Positions 27,000 to 35,810 are shown, counted from the stretch's first letter. The stretch is 64,000 bases of DNA from Lentisphaerae bacterium GWF2_57_35 (GCA_001804865.1 MHBK01000001.1:1-64000), one strand, 5' to 3'. Made by a program: numbers and translations. The notes: a model not told the origin generated them from the letters alone.

Positions 27000-27971
27000 A
27001 TGAAAAGAATAAGCGTATGGGCGGCGATGTGTCTGATGGCGGGGCTTCCAATTCACGCGGCATTCGCGCAACAGGTGGCGTGCCTGGGACAGATTGTTCC
27101 GGGCGAACGGATGATTCGGCTGACCGCCCCGGCCGGCGCTCTAATCGGCGAGTTGCGGGTTCAACGCGGCGCCCAGGTGGAGAAGGGGGCTGTGGTCGCT
27201 GTCCTCCGGGATGCCCCGATCTATCGGGCTCAACTCGACCGGGCGAAACAACAGGTCGCTTTGGCCGAGGCGGACATGAAACTGGTGCGCGCCGGCGAGC
27301 GTCCCGAACTGGTTGAAGCCCAAGAGGCCGTGATCGCCGCTCAACAGTCGGAAGCCAAGTTTCAGGAAAACCGCATCGCGCGCTACGACAAGCTGCTCGA
27401 ATCGCAACACGTGGCCCAGGATCGATACGACGAATTGTTGAGCCAGCACGAATCCCTCGAGGCGAAGATCCGCCGGGAGCAAAGCGTTTTGGAAAGCTTT
27501 CGTACCTGCCGGCCCGAGGCGGTGACCAAGGCGGAGGTCGCGGTTCGTCTCGCTGAAGCGCAAGCCGCGGAGGCGGACGCCTTGCTTGAATTGCAGTATA
27601 TCCGCGCGCCGTTTGCGGGAGAGATCCTGGATATTCTCGCCTGGCCGGGCGAAAGCGTGTCTGCCGGCGGCGCCATTGCCAATTTGGGAGACACCCAAAA
27701 CATGAGGATCGTCGCCGAGGTTTACGAGTCGGATTTGTCGCGCGTGAAGGTGGGGCAACGCGCGGTGATTCGCGGACAGGCTTTCAAAGGGGAATTCGGC
27801 GGCGAAGTGGTGGAAATTCAGAAATTTGTCGAGAGCAGCCGGGTGTTTCCGTTGGAACCTTCCGCCTATGTGGATCGGCGTGTGGTGGCCGTCCGCATAC
27901 GCCCCGACGATCCTTCCTCCCTCGCGGCGCTCAGCCATGCGCAGGTTATTGTCACTATCCAGACCCCATGA
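27000..27971 (+). CDS. Membrane-fusion/periplasmic adaptor protein of a DevBCA-type exporter
   Basis: A 323-residue HlyD/DevB-like adaptor with an N-terminal signal sequence ending AAFAQQ. The first half of a lipoyl domain (RLTAPAGALIGELRVQRGAQVEKGAVVAVLRD) follows, then a long coiled-coil hairpin (about 75-185). The second lipoyl half and barrel are marked by YIRAPFAGEILDILAWPGESV and VGQRAVIRGQAFKG. It bridges the inner-membrane FtsX-like permease to an outer-membrane TolC-type channel. The ATG at 27000 is chosen because it starts the signal peptide. It overlaps the permease gene by 4 bp. Confidence 0.85.
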   Translation: MKRISVWAAMCLMAGLPIHAAFAQQVACLGQIVPGERMIRLTAPAGALIGELRVQRGAQVEKGAVVAVLRDAPIYRAQLDRAKQQVALAEADMKLVRAGERPELVEAQEAVIAAQQSEAKFQENRIARYDKLLESQHVAQDRYDELLSQHESLEAKIRREQSVLESFRTCRPEAVTKAEVAVRLAEAQAAEADALLELQYIRAPFAGEILDILAWPGESVSAGGAIANLGDTQNMRIVAEVYESDLSRVKVGQRAVIRGQAFKGEFGGEVVEIQKFVESSRVFPLEPSAYVDRRVVAVRIRPDDPSSLAALSHAQVIVTIQTP

Positions 27972-29152
27972 ACGTGTTTCAAAAACTTGCGGCGCCGTGG
28001 ACGCCCGGAGGGATTCCGCTGGCCTGGCTTCAGCTCATGGGCGAAAAGAAGCGTTTCTTTGTGGCCGTGGGCGGGGTGTCGTTCGGGGTCATCCTCATGC
28101 TGTTCCAACTGGGCATATTCCAGGCGTTCATGCGCATGGCGGTGCGCCCCATCGTAGCCATGAAGGGCGAGTTGGCCATGATCAGCCGCGATTTTCAATA
28201 TATCATGACCACCGAACCCTTTCCCGAGCGCCGCCTGATTCAAGCGCTGGCGCTGCCCGACGTGAAAGAGGTCTATCCGGTCATGCTGCGATTCGGTTCG
28301 TGGCGCAATCCGGACACCGGCCTGCAATGCAAGGTGGCGCTCTTTGGGGTTTCGGCGAATGCCAATCCTTTTATCTTGCCCGAAGTGCTCGCCCAGGAAG
28401 GAGTGCTTGCTTTGCCCGACGGCGCGCTCTACGACGAGCTTTGCCCGGCGAAATTCGGCAACGTCGCCGGACTCCTGCGCCGGGAGGGCGCGATCGAGGG
28501 CGAAGTGAACAAATACCGCGTTCGCGTCCTCGGCACGTTTCGACACGGACGAACCCTCGCCACCAATGGCCATATTTTACTCGGCGCGGAAACGTTCCGG
28601 CGGGTGACCGAGCGCAAGAGCCACACGATCGAGGTGGGCATGATCGAACTGCGCGCCGGCGCAAACCCGGCCGATGTGGCCCGGCAGCTTAACGAACGGC
28701 TCCCGCCCGACGTCGAGGTGCTCACGCGCGAAGACCTGATCCGCCGGGAAAAAAATTATTGGCAGGCCAACACACCGCTCGGGTTCATTGTGACCGCCGG
28801 CATGGTGATTGCCATGTTCGTCGGGTCCGTCATCGCCTATCAGACCCTCTACACCGACATCAACGACCATCTCCGCGAATATGCGACGCTCAAGGCCTTG
28901 GGGCTGGGCCGCGGATTTTTTCTGCGGCTCATCTTGCAGGAAGCCGCCATCTTGCCCGCCTTTGGATTCATCCCCGGGGTGCTGCTCGCCATGGGGCTGT
29001 TCCATGTCGCCAACACGCTGGGCGGCATTCCTACGCGCCTGACCCTGCCCGACACCCTGATGGTGTTTGGCCTGACCATCCTCTCCTGCGCCTTGGCCGG
29101 GTTTCTGGCCACGAAACGCCTGCGCGCGGCGGATCCGGCGGACATTTTCTGA
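27968..29152 (+). CDS. DevC-like FtsX-type ABC exporter permease
   Basis: A 394-residue permease. The N-terminus GIPLAWLQLMGEKKRFFVAVGGVSFGVILMLFQLGIFQAFM is the hallmark of DevC proteins. TM1 is followed by a periplasmic MacB-like core domain (about 60-275), then three TM helices at the C-terminus, with YATLKALGLGRGFF at the FtsX coupling region. In cyanobacteria DevBCA exports heterocyst glycolipids, and related systems export siderophores or lipids. Four-base overlap with the adaptor gene and 2 bp to the ATPase gene. Confidence 0.88.
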   Translation: MNVFQKLAAPWTPGGIPLAWLQLMGEKKRFFVAVGGVSFGVILMLFQLGIFQAFMRMAVRPIVAMKGELAMISRDFQYIMTTEPFPERRLIQALALPDVKEVYPVMLRFGSWRNPDTGLQCKVALFGVSANANPFILPEVLAQEGVLALPDGALYDELCPAKFGNVAGLLRREGAIEGEVNKYRVRVLGTFRHGRTLATNGHILLGAETFRRVTERKSHTIEVGMIELRAGANPADVARQLNERLPPDVEVLTREDLIRREKNYWQANTPLGFIVTAGMVIAMFVGSVIAYQTLYTDINDHLREYATLKALGLGRGFFLRLILQEAAILPAFGFIPGVLLAMGLFHVANTLGGIPTRLTLPDTLMVFGLTILSCALAGFLATKRLRAADPADIF

Positions 29153-29154
29153 CC

Positions 29155-30405
29155 ATGAATACCGAACCCATCATCGCCATCGAGCAACTCAGTCATACCT
29201 TCGGACGGGCTGAGGCCGCGCGAACGGTTCTTAAAAACATCAGCGTGAACTTTTACGCCGGAGAAATCGTCATCGTGATGGGTCCTTCCGGCGCCGGCAA
29301 GACCACCCTGCTGACCTTGGCCGGCGCTTTGCGTTCGCCCCAAAACGGAAGCGTGCGGGTGGTGGGCCGCGAATTGTACGGCGCCTCCGCCCAGCAACAA
29401 CTGGAGGTCCGGCAACACATCGGCTTCATATTCCAGCATCACAATTTGCTCGATTCCCTGACCGCGCTGGAAAATGTGCAGATGGGGCTGGCCCATCAAC
29501 CGTTTCTCCCCTTCGCCGAATCGCGCCGCCGCGCGAGCGCCATGCTGGAGCGCGTGGGCCTCGCGGATCATGCCAAAAAACCGCCGGCGGAGCTTTCCGG
29601 CGGACAGCGCCAACGCGTGGCCATTGCCCGCGCGCTCGTCCGGGACCCCGCCATTATTCTGGCCGACGAACCCACCGCCGCGCTGGACAGTCATTCCGGG
29701 CGCGAGATCGTCGAGTTGCTTCAAAAGCTGGCCCGCGAACAGCACTACGCCATTTTGCTGGTCACCCATGACAATCGCATCCTGGACATCGCCGACCGCA
29801 TCCTGACGCTGGAAGACGGCTGCATCGAGGAAAACAATCGCACCCTGGAACGCATACGAAAAGGCCTGGCCGAAACGATGCGGGCGATCGCGCGCTATCC
29901 CACCTTGCTGATGTCCGCTCAGCCCGCCGCCGCGGGCCATCTTCAGGCGACGACCGACCGTCTCGCGGCCTGGCGTCGCGAGGCCGCTACGCTCGCCTCG
30001 CGCAAGCTGAGTCCAACCTTGCTCGGGCAAACCACCGCCCTCGCCGAAGCCGCCGAGCACCTGCACCAAATTGAAATCGCGGTACGGCGCTTCTGCGAGC
30101 AGATCGGTCCGACCGGAGAAGTCGGCGCCGCGGGGCCCGCCGACCGGCTTTTCCAAAGTTTGGATTTTCTTCTGCTCACGGCGTCTGACGCGTTCGCCTC
30201 CGAAACGGCGGAAGAAATGGACTGCCTCATCCTTTTGACCGGCGACCGCGGCGAGATGATGCAGGCCCTGAGAGCCAGACAAACCGAAACGCTCAGTGCG
30301 GATCTCGCGCCATCGCGAAATCTGTTTTTCGATCTGACGGATATCTTTACGCGCACCGTCTATTTCCTGCACGAGCTGACGTCCGCTTGGAAAATGAGCA
30401 AGTAA
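29155..30405 (+). CDS. DevA-like ABC ATPase with an extra C-terminal helical domain
   Basis: A 416-residue protein. Residues 1-230 are a LolD/MacB/DevA-type ATPase: Walker A GPSGAGKTT, Q-loop FIFQHHNLL, signature LSGGQRQR, Walker B IILADEPTAALD, H-loop VTHD. Ordinary DevA proteins stop at about 230-250. Here about 180 extra residues follow, mostly helical and Ala/Leu/Glu-rich, with no family I recognise. They could be a regulatory or docking domain. This arrangement is unusual and sits in an operon with a GH3-type enzyme. Confidence 0.88.
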   Translation: MNTEPIIAIEQLSHTFGRAEAARTVLKNISVNFYAGEIVIVMGPSGAGKTTLLTLAGALRSPQNGSVRVVGRELYGASAQQQLEVRQHIGFIFQHHNLLDSLTALENVQMGLAHQPFLPFAESRRRASAMLERVGLADHAKKPPAELSGGQRQRVAIARALVRDPAIILADEPTAALDSHSGREIVELLQKLAREQHYAILLVTHDNRILDIADRILTLEDGCIEENNRTLERIRKGLAETMRAIARYPTLLMSAQPAAAGHLQATTDRLAAWRREAATLASRKLSPTLLGQTTALAEAAEHLHQIEIAVRRFCEQIGPTGEVGAAGPADRLFQSLDFLLLTASDAFASETAEEMDCLILLTGDRGEMMQALRARQTETLSADLAPSRNLFFDLTDIFTRTVYFLHELTSAWKMSK

Positions 30406-30407
30406 TC

Positions 30408-31961
30408 ATGCACAGCACTTTTAAAAGAGCCTTTTTGAATCGAGTAGGGAGTCTGTATCTTCGCAAGGTTTATCAGGATCACATCGGCTTTTTAAGGAAT
30501 GCGCGCGTCACCCAGGAGCGGCTGTTCAAGCAGGTGCAGAGGCAGTTGGCAGGAACCGCGCTGGGGACCGATATTCAAGTCGAACGCCACGCCTCTTTTA
30601 AGGAATTTGTAAAAAGCTTCGGTCCCCAGCCCTACGAATTTTATGAGCCTTATGTGAAGCGCGTTCTGCAGGGCGAACCCCGTGTCCTGTATAAAGACGA
30701 CACCGAATATTTCCTGGTAACTTCCGGGAATTCCGGCTTCAACAGCAAGGTCATTCCCTGCAACACCGGCCTGAAACAAATCATCGGAAAATTTCAGCAG
30801 AAAGTGCTCTCCGCGATTATTCCCGAATGCGAGAGCTTCAAATTGACGTCCGACCGCTTTGCCTACGGCTCCAGGACCCAAGGGGAGTATATGAACGGCA
30901 TCCCCAAGGATTATATCAGCGGAGTCTTAACATCCCTGATTCCCGGCGCGTTCAAGGAATATGTAGTTCCCTTCATGGACACATTAGGGGAGACCTGCTG
31001 GGAAACGAAACTCAGCAACATCATTGCGCAATCGCGACACCGGGACATTCGGCTCATTTCCGGCCTGCCGGCCTATCTGCTTCACGTCCTCAAGGCCATG
31101 ATGGATAAGATGAACATTTCCAATTTAAGAGAGATCTGGCCTCATTTGGAAGTGTGCGTGTATTCGGGAACCACCGTCCATCCATACGAAACAACTTTGA
31201 ATCAACTGGCGGGCGTGGAGCTTAAATATTTTGGGGCCTATGTTTCAACCGAGAGTCCGTTGGGCTTTGAAATGCCCGCCCTCTCCACCCAAAAACGCCA
31301 CATGTTCTTCGTGCCCGACATGGTGCTTTATACGTTTCATGATTTAAATGGCCCTGATGCCGCGCCGCTGACCCTGGACGAATTAAGAGCAGGCGGCGAG
31401 TATTTGGTCAACTTGGGCACGCCCAATGGCCTGATTCATTATGCCATCAAGGATTACATCAAAGTTTCCGATGTGCAGCCCTTTGTACAGTTTGAATTAC
31501 AGGGGCGGTACGGTTCTGCCATAAATATTGCCGCGGAAAAAGTGTCGGAGACGGAAATCGGCAAGACTGTTCATTTGCTGCAGGAGCGGGTCCCTCTAAA
31601 AGTCGAACACGTCTTCGTTTATCCTTCGGATGACACGGATGCGCCCCGCTACGAATGGGTCATCGCCGCCGATACCACCTTCACCGCCGACGAGTTGTCT
31701 GAACATATCGACCAAGCCCTCATGAACATTTCAGCGGATTACAAGGAAGCCCGCCTGGATACGAAAGTCCTCGCGGGGCCTCAGGTCCAGGTCATTTCCC
31801 CTCAGTTGATTAAACGATATTTCCAAAGCCGGCAAGGCGCCGGTCAGTTTAAAATGAAATCCGCATTTTCGGATAAACGGGCATTTTTATCGTATGCCAG
31901 CCATTGTAATTATGAACCAAAAGGTGGCCCGGCTTCTCCCTGCCCGCAACGCTTCGCGTAG
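30408..31961 (+). CDS. GH3 auxin-responsive-promoter-type acyl-adenylate enzyme
   Basis: A 517-residue ANL-superfamily protein of the GH3 type. Recognisable are YFLVTSGNSGFNSKVIP (phosphate-binding loop), the segment with FGAYVSTESPLGF (adenine/carboxylate region), and GLIHYAIKDYIKVSD. GH3 enzymes adenylate an acyl acid and pass it to an amine or thiol. Bacterial members are mostly uncharacterised and often lie near natural-product or lipid genes. The gene directly follows the exporter ATPase (2 bp), so its product may make or modify the exported molecule. The last 12 or so residues (GGPASPCPQRFA) are encoded by an intergenic repeat. ATG 30408 is preferred to TTG 30387. Confidence 0.85.
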   Translation: MHSTFKRAFLNRVGSLYLRKVYQDHIGFLRNARVTQERLFKQVQRQLAGTALGTDIQVERHASFKEFVKSFGPQPYEFYEPYVKRVLQGEPRVLYKDDTEYFLVTSGNSGFNSKVIPCNTGLKQIIGKFQQKVLSAIIPECESFKLTSDRFAYGSRTQGEYMNGIPKDYISGVLTSLIPGAFKEYVVPFMDTLGETCWETKLSNIIAQSRHRDIRLISGLPAYLLHVLKAMMDKMNISNLREIWPHLEVCVYSGTTVHPYETTLNQLAGVELKYFGAYVSTESPLGFEMPALSTQKRHMFFVPDMVLYTFHDLNGPDAAPLTLDELRAGGEYLVNLGTPNGLIHYAIKDYIKVSDVQPFVQFELQGRYGSAINIAAEKVSETEIGKTVHLLQERVPLKVEHVFVYPSDDTDAPRYEWVIAADTTFTADELSEHIDQALMNISADYKEARLDTKVLAGPQVQVISPQLIKRYFQSRQGAGQFKMKSAFSDKRAFLSYASHCNYEPKGGPASPCPQRFA

Positions 31962-31991
31962 CGATGCGCAGGCGGGCGAAGACGGGCTCTT
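31923..31991. repeat. 69-bp direct repeat, left copy (imperfect hairpin)
   Basis: Identical over 69 bp to 32906-32974. It overlaps the end of the GH3-type gene and contributes its stop codon. It can fold imperfectly, with GCCCG at one end facing CGGGC at the other and an inner GCTTCGCG/CGATGCG loop. Confidence 0.8.
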
Positions 31992-32040
31992 TACCAAATA
32001 AACCATTCATCATCTGACATGGGTGTTACAAGGAGAGAGC

Positions 32041-32883
32041 ATGGGCATAACCATCAGGAAAGTAAGGGAACAGGACCGGGAGACGCTCTTCTCCTGGGTG
32101 GCGGCGCTGGGCTGGAATCCGGGCATCAAGGACGGCGAGTGCCTGATGGCGACCGATCCCGACGGCATGTTTTTGGCGGAGCAAGACGGCAGGCCGGTGG
32201 GTTGCGCCACGGGCATCGCCTACGACGCCGCCTTCGGCTTCGTGGGCGCTTTGGTGGTGGACCCGGCCCTGCGCGGCAAAGGGCACAGCGTCAATCTGCA
32301 ATTATACCGCCGCATCTCAGAGTACATGGGCGCCCGCAACGTCGGCATGGACACCATGCCATCAAGCCGAAAATTCTTTGCTAGAACCGGCAATATTTCG
32401 ACCTACCGACACCTGCGTTATGAAGGACCCATCGCCGGCCCTCGCCCCTCCAACTCCATCGTCCCCCTGTCCGAGATTCCCTTCGCGGACATCTGCGCCT
32501 ACGACGCCGCCTGCTTCCCCGTGCGACGTGAACGCTTCCTGCGCCTCTGGCTGGACGCCTACTCCGCAGGCGGATTCGCCAGCCTGCGGCACGACCGCCT
32601 GGCCGGATTCGGCCTCGTGCGCCCCGCCTTGCGCGGATTCCGCATCGGCCCCTTGCTGGCCGACGACGCCACGGTTGCCGAAGAACTCCTGCAAGCCATG
32701 GGAACTCTCTCTGGCCAAGCCTCCGTCGCCCTGGACGTGCCGGAAGCCAACGCCGCCTCCGTCGCGCTCGCAAAGCGGCTGGGCCTGGACTACGCCTTCG
32801 ACACCGTGCGCATGTATTCGCGCGCCGTCCCCGAGCTGCCCCTCGACCGCATCTTCGGCATCGCCAGCTATGAATTCGGATAG
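32041..32883 (+). CDS. GNAT-family N-acetyltransferase, two-domain
   Basis: A 280-residue protein. The N-terminal GNAT domain shows IRKVREQDRETLFSWVAALGW, the central VGALVVDPALRGKGHSVNLQ (acetyl-CoA loop, R-x-x-G-K-G/H type) and RKFFARTGN. The C-terminal half, about residues 130-280, is a second GNAT-like (YitH/SCP2-like) domain. The substrate is unknown. A strong ribosome site (AAGGAGAGAGC) precedes ATG 32041. The gene is bracketed by identical 69-bp direct repeats, so it may have arrived or be mobilised as a unit. Confidence 0.82.
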   Translation: MGITIRKVREQDRETLFSWVAALGWNPGIKDGECLMATDPDGMFLAEQDGRPVGCATGIAYDAAFGFVGALVVDPALRGKGHSVNLQLYRRISEYMGARNVGMDTMPSSRKFFARTGNISTYRHLRYEGPIAGPRPSNSIVPLSEIPFADICAYDAACFPVRRERFLRLWLDAYSAGGFASLRHDRLAGFGLVRPALRGFRIGPLLADDATVAEELLQAMGTLSGQASVALDVPEANAASVALAKRLGLDYAFDTVRMYSRAVPELPLDRIFGIASYEFG

Positions 32884-32905
32884 CTGACCTCTCCGCAAAA
32901 CAGTC

Positions 32906-32974
32906 GGTGGCCCGGCTTCTCCCTGCCCGCAACGCTTCGCGTAGCGATGCGCAGGCGGGCGAAGACGGGCTCTT
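32906..32974. repeat. 69-bp direct repeat, right copy
   Basis: Identical to 31923-31991 on the other side of the GNAT gene, in direct orientation. The pair is 983 bp apart. Confidence 0.8.
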
Positions 32975-33301
32975 CGCTTTCTCAGGCCGCGTTGTGGAAA
33001 ACGCGGCCCACCCTGCCAGGTTGCATCTCGATACGTTCGCAATCTCGGAAAAATCTCTTCGTCGTAGGTAGGGCGGCCACTCCGCTGGCCGCCTTTTCGG
33101 ACGCGAGCGCCCGCGCCTGCAGCACTGCGGGCAGAGAGTAGCGTCCATACCTGTTTCCCAGAGCCGCCTGCGGCAGTAATGGGATGCACCCCCTTATGCA
33201 ACGTTCTTCTGTCTGCCATGCTGCACTCTGCTGGCCATCGGAAAGTGTGCCACCCCGAGGCGGTTGGTTGTGCGGAGGCCATTGGGGGCGGGTCTCGATA
33301 T
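32975..33301. other. Non-coding gap with small hairpins
   Basis: No credible gene. It holds GTAGGGCGGCCACTCC-GCTGGCCGCC (about 33067-33092), a hairpin of the same type as near 21014-21042. A GCCTGCGG-type stretch and unremarkable sequence follow. Confidence 0.4.
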
Positions 33302-33425
33302 TCGATTCTGCTGAAAAAGTAGCCGGTTCACAGAACCGGCCTACAAAAAAACTGCCAAAACGTTGGGCTTTTATTGTAGGCCGACTCTATGAGTCGACGT
33401 TTTTGGACTTTTTCAGCAGAATCGA
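33302..33425. mobile_element. MITE-like element with perfect 19-bp terminal inverted repeats
   Basis: TCGATTCTGCTGAAAAAGT (33302-33320) and its exact inverse (33407-33425) bound 124 bp. Inside are two small perfect stems: GCCGGTTC/GAACCGGC with a 3-base loop (33322-33340) and CGACTC/GAGTCG (33382-33396). A related but right-truncated copy is at 39003-39136. Non-coding. Confidence 0.75.
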
Positions 33426-33696
33426 TATTCGACAATTAGTCTATAGACACCGCGGATAACGTGATTTTAGGATGAGGATAAGAGCTAAATGTCGAATGCC
33501 GTGACTCCCGGCATTTAATGGATGACCCCTATTGTGCTTCGAGGCAGCCGTACTCATTATGGCCTCTTTCCGTTGGCCATGGACGGCGAGGCCGCCGTCC
33601 CTCCCGTTAAAAATACCTGTTGCCAACGTTGGGAGGGGCCGCGGCCTCGCGGCCCAGGGCTATAATGCAAACGGCTGGATGCGACCTCCCCGACTC

Positions 33697-33724
33697 TTGA
33701 CGCCGAGACACAACCGTGTACACT
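33697..33724 (+). promoter_or_regulatory. Promoter of the Phd/PIN module
   Basis: TTGACG (33697-33702), 16 bp, TACACT (33719-33724), 24 bp upstream of the antitoxin start. Confidence 0.5.
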
Positions 33725-33748
33725 AAAGGGTAACGATTGGAGACCCCT

Positions 33749-34036
33749 ATGAAGTTTTTGACCGTACGCGAACTGCGAGGCAATGCGGCGGCCATCTGGA
33801 AGCAGTTGCCGTCGGAGCATGAGATGGTTGTGACGAACAACGGCAAGCCCGTGGCTATTTTGTCTGCCGTTGGCGAAGCGGATTTGGAAGAAAGTTTGAG
33901 TTCCATCCGCAGGGCCCGGGCGATGTCGGCGGTTGCCCGCATGCAGAGCCGGTCGGTGGAACGAGGCCTCGAGAACCTTTCCGCCAAAGAGATTGAGGCG
34001 GAGATTGCCGCGGTTCGCCGGGGCCGCTCCAAGTGA
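33749..34036 (+). CDS. Phd/YefM-family antitoxin
   Basis: A 95-residue protein with an N-terminal Phd/YefM DNA-binding fold: MKFLTVRELRGNAAAIWKQL, then MVVTNNGKPVAILSAV. A helical Arg/Glu-rich C-terminal tail would wrap the toxin. It represses its own promoter with the toxin and neutralises the PIN RNase. GGAG (33739-33742) precedes ATG 33749. The 3' end overlaps the toxin GTG start by 4 bp. Confidence 0.85.
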   Translation: MKFLTVRELRGNAAAIWKQLPSEHEMVVTNNGKPVAILSAVGEADLEESLSSIRRARAMSAVARMQSRSVERGLENLSAKEIEAEIAAVRRGRSK

Positions 34037-34452
34037 ACGTGGTGGTCGACACGAATGTGCTGGTGTCCGGACTGCTTCGTCCCTTTTCGCCGCCCGGCGA
34101 GATCGTGCGCATGATTTCCGCGGGCGAGCTTCGGCTTTGCATCGACGGACGGCTCATCGCCGAATACGGTGAAGTGCTGCGACGTCCCAAATTCCAATTC
34201 GAGCCTGCTCTGGTGGGCGATTTCCTTGATTTGATTGTCCATGAAGGGTTCCTTGTTGCGGGGACGCCGCTGGACGCAAAACTTCCCGATGACGACGATC
34301 GACCGTTTTTGGAAGTGGCCGTTGCTTCCGGGGCACGGGGTCTTGTGACGGGAAATTTGAAGCACTTCCCTGCGCATGCGAGACAAGGGATCAAGGTTTT
34401 GTCTCCGACACAGTTTTTGGAATTCTACAGGCCATATCGAAACAAACCCTAG
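34033..34452 (+). CDS. PIN-domain RNase toxin (putative toxin component, PIN family)
   Basis: A 139-residue PIN protein with NVVVDTNVLVSGLL (first catalytic Asp), EYGEVLRRPKF (conserved Glu), LPDDDDRPFLEVA (Asp cluster) and LVTGNLKHFP (final acidic/Asn strand). This matches the stand-alone PIN toxin family. It probably cleaves RNA when freed from the upstream Phd-like antitoxin. The start is GTG 34033, coupled by a 4-bp overlap. Immediately downstream is copy 1 of the structured repeat. Confidence 0.87.
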   Translation: MNVVVDTNVLVSGLLRPFSPPGEIVRMISAGELRLCIDGRLIAEYGEVLRRPKFQFEPALVGDFLDLIVHEGFLVAGTPLDAKLPDDDDRPFLEVAVASGARGLVTGNLKHFPAHARQGIKVLSPTQFLEFYRPYRNKP

Positions 34453-34454
34453 GC

Positions 34455-34705
34455 CTTCATCCAATTCTCGATAATGCCGCTATACAGGACGGAAAGAAAA
34501 TTAGCCCCACGGATGCCATAGCGGTCCCACGGATTTGCGAGGAATGGACTTTTCTTCCCATGGCTGGCACGAAGGATTTTCATGATCACACTTTGCAAAG
34601 TGTGATCATGCAGAGGAAACGAAGACCGGATCGTCGCAAAGGGTTGCGACTCCTACAGGGGGATGGTTTTTCTTTATCCGTGGGACCGCTTTGCCATCCG
34701 TGGGG
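34455..34705 (+). repeat. Structured dispersed repeat, copy 1 (two hairpins, terminal inverted repeats)
   Basis: The most complete copy of a four-copy family. The outer arms 34505-34534 and 34676-34705 are complementary at 28 of 30 positions. Inside is a perfect 30-bp palindrome (34581-34610) and a second hairpin GTCGCAA-AGGG-TTGCGAC (34633-34650). The whole can fold as one closing stem with two internal hairpins. The leader at 34455-34500 (CGATAATGCCGCTATACAGG) is shared only with copy 4. No reading frame is conserved. Confidence 0.8.
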
Positions 34706-34715
34706 AAATGCTTAA

Positions 34716-34840
34716 TTTAATGGAAAGCTGAACGAAGCAAATCCTCGGCAGATCATAGGGATCAATCCGCACATAGTTGCAGAAACGAATTGAGCAGAGG
34801 GCTGCAACAATGTGCGGACTCTGACCCCTAATTCCATTAA
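34716..34840. repeat. Short inverted-repeat region downstream of copy 1
   Basis: TTTAATGGAA (near 34716) and TTCCATTAAA (near 34830) bound it. Inside, CCGCACATAGTTGCAG and CTGCAACAATGTGCGG form a stem. A short piece (34720-34752), read on the minus strand as SAEDLLRSAFH-stop, matches the 3' end of the radical SAM gene at 40245. The layout resembles REP-type sequences mobilised by RAYT transposases, which is inference. Confidence 0.5.
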
Positions 34841-34916
34841 AAAGTCGTACGGCCTTTGTAGGTCACAAGACTAGGTATCGAAATACGGTCCTGATGCCAT
34901 CCGGCGCGGGAGCCGA

Positions 34917-35810
34917 CTACTTTTCGAATTCGAAGGCGCCCAGCGCGCTGGTCTGGTCGAGAATTCGGTCCAGCGAAACGGCCATGGCCAAGGCTCCGCC
35001 CGTGTAATACAACCCATTGTCCGGTTCTAACGTTTGTATAGAACGAATGATGCGTCCGCTTTGTCCATCCACCAGATACAGTGCGATTTCCTGGTGCGGC
35101 GCCACAAAGCTGGATCGGAATATAGGAACGAAGAGTATCACATGCCACTTCTTCACGAAAAAGCAGGTGTCCCGGACAATGGGGATGAGCAGCTCGTCGC
35201 ATCCGAAGGCCGCAGAAAGCTCTTGTGCCGCCTTCGCCGGGATTACTCGCTCGCTCGCAGGCTTCTGAATGAGCTGCCAGTTCAATGACAGATTAGCCGG
35301 GACCATTGCCGCGTTCGTTTGTTCATTCCGTGGGATGGGCCCATGAATCGTCCACTGGTAGCGCTGGCTTTCGCAGATGGCCTGGACGCGATCGTACTTG
35401 ATGCCCCGATCGCCCGACCATGGGGCTGGATTCATGGTGAACGGCGTGTCGGACTTTTCGCGGTACAGAGTTCGATCAAAATCCACCAGTTCGTTAAGCA
35501 ATGTCTGGTAGGCTTGGTTCAAGCGGGGCTGGTCGGACAGGATCTTCTCCAGTTCCGGGCTGGTCACCAGCACGTCGGAGGATTCCGCGTATTGTATAAA
35601 CGTCTCCATTCCAGCATTCATCGGACGGACGTGCTGTTGAAAGGCCAGTCGCCCGGCCGGGGGCAGCAGAGCTACGCGGCGGGCGTTCGAGGAGGACGAG
35701 CCTTCCAAGTTTTTCGTCTCCACGCTGTACAGGCGCAGGGAAGGCGATGTGCAGCCGGTGGCCAGCAGCATCAGGGCAAGGATCAGGCAGAGATTATTGT
35801 TCGAATTCAT
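34917..35810 (-). CDS. Lipoprotein of unknown function
   Basis: A 297-residue protein with a lipoprotein signal ending LLATGC (Cys20). The start MNSNNN is preferred. The mature part begins with RVALLPPAGRLAFQQHV and holds a mixed alpha/beta domain with LSLNWQLIQK, CDELLIPIVRDTCF and IALYLVDGQSGRII. The mix recalls the nucleotide-fold-like envelope lipoproteins (LpoB/CsgG-type), but no firm match is possible. It overlaps the preceding lipoprotein gene by 17 bp. Confidence 0.6.
   Translation of the reverse strand: MNSNNNLCLILALMLLATGCTSPSLRLYSVETKNLEGSSSSNARRVALLPPAGRLAFQQHVRPMNAGMETFIQYAESSDVLVTSPELEKILSDQPRLNQAYQTLLNELVDFDRTLYREKSDTPFTMNPAPWSGDRGIKYDRVQAICESQRYQWTIHGPIPRNEQTNAAMVPANLSLNWQLIQKPASERVIPAKAAQELSAAFGCDELLIPIVRDTCFFVKKWHVILFVPIFRSSFVAPHQEIALYLVDGQSGRIIRSIQTLEPDNGLYYTGGALAMAVSLDRILDQTSALGAFEFEK

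Noticed and set aside
30387..30407. TTG start for the GH3-type gene (524 residues)
   Set aside because: It would overlap the ATPase gene by 19 bp with no ribosome site; ATG 30408 fits the 2-bp junction and the family start better.
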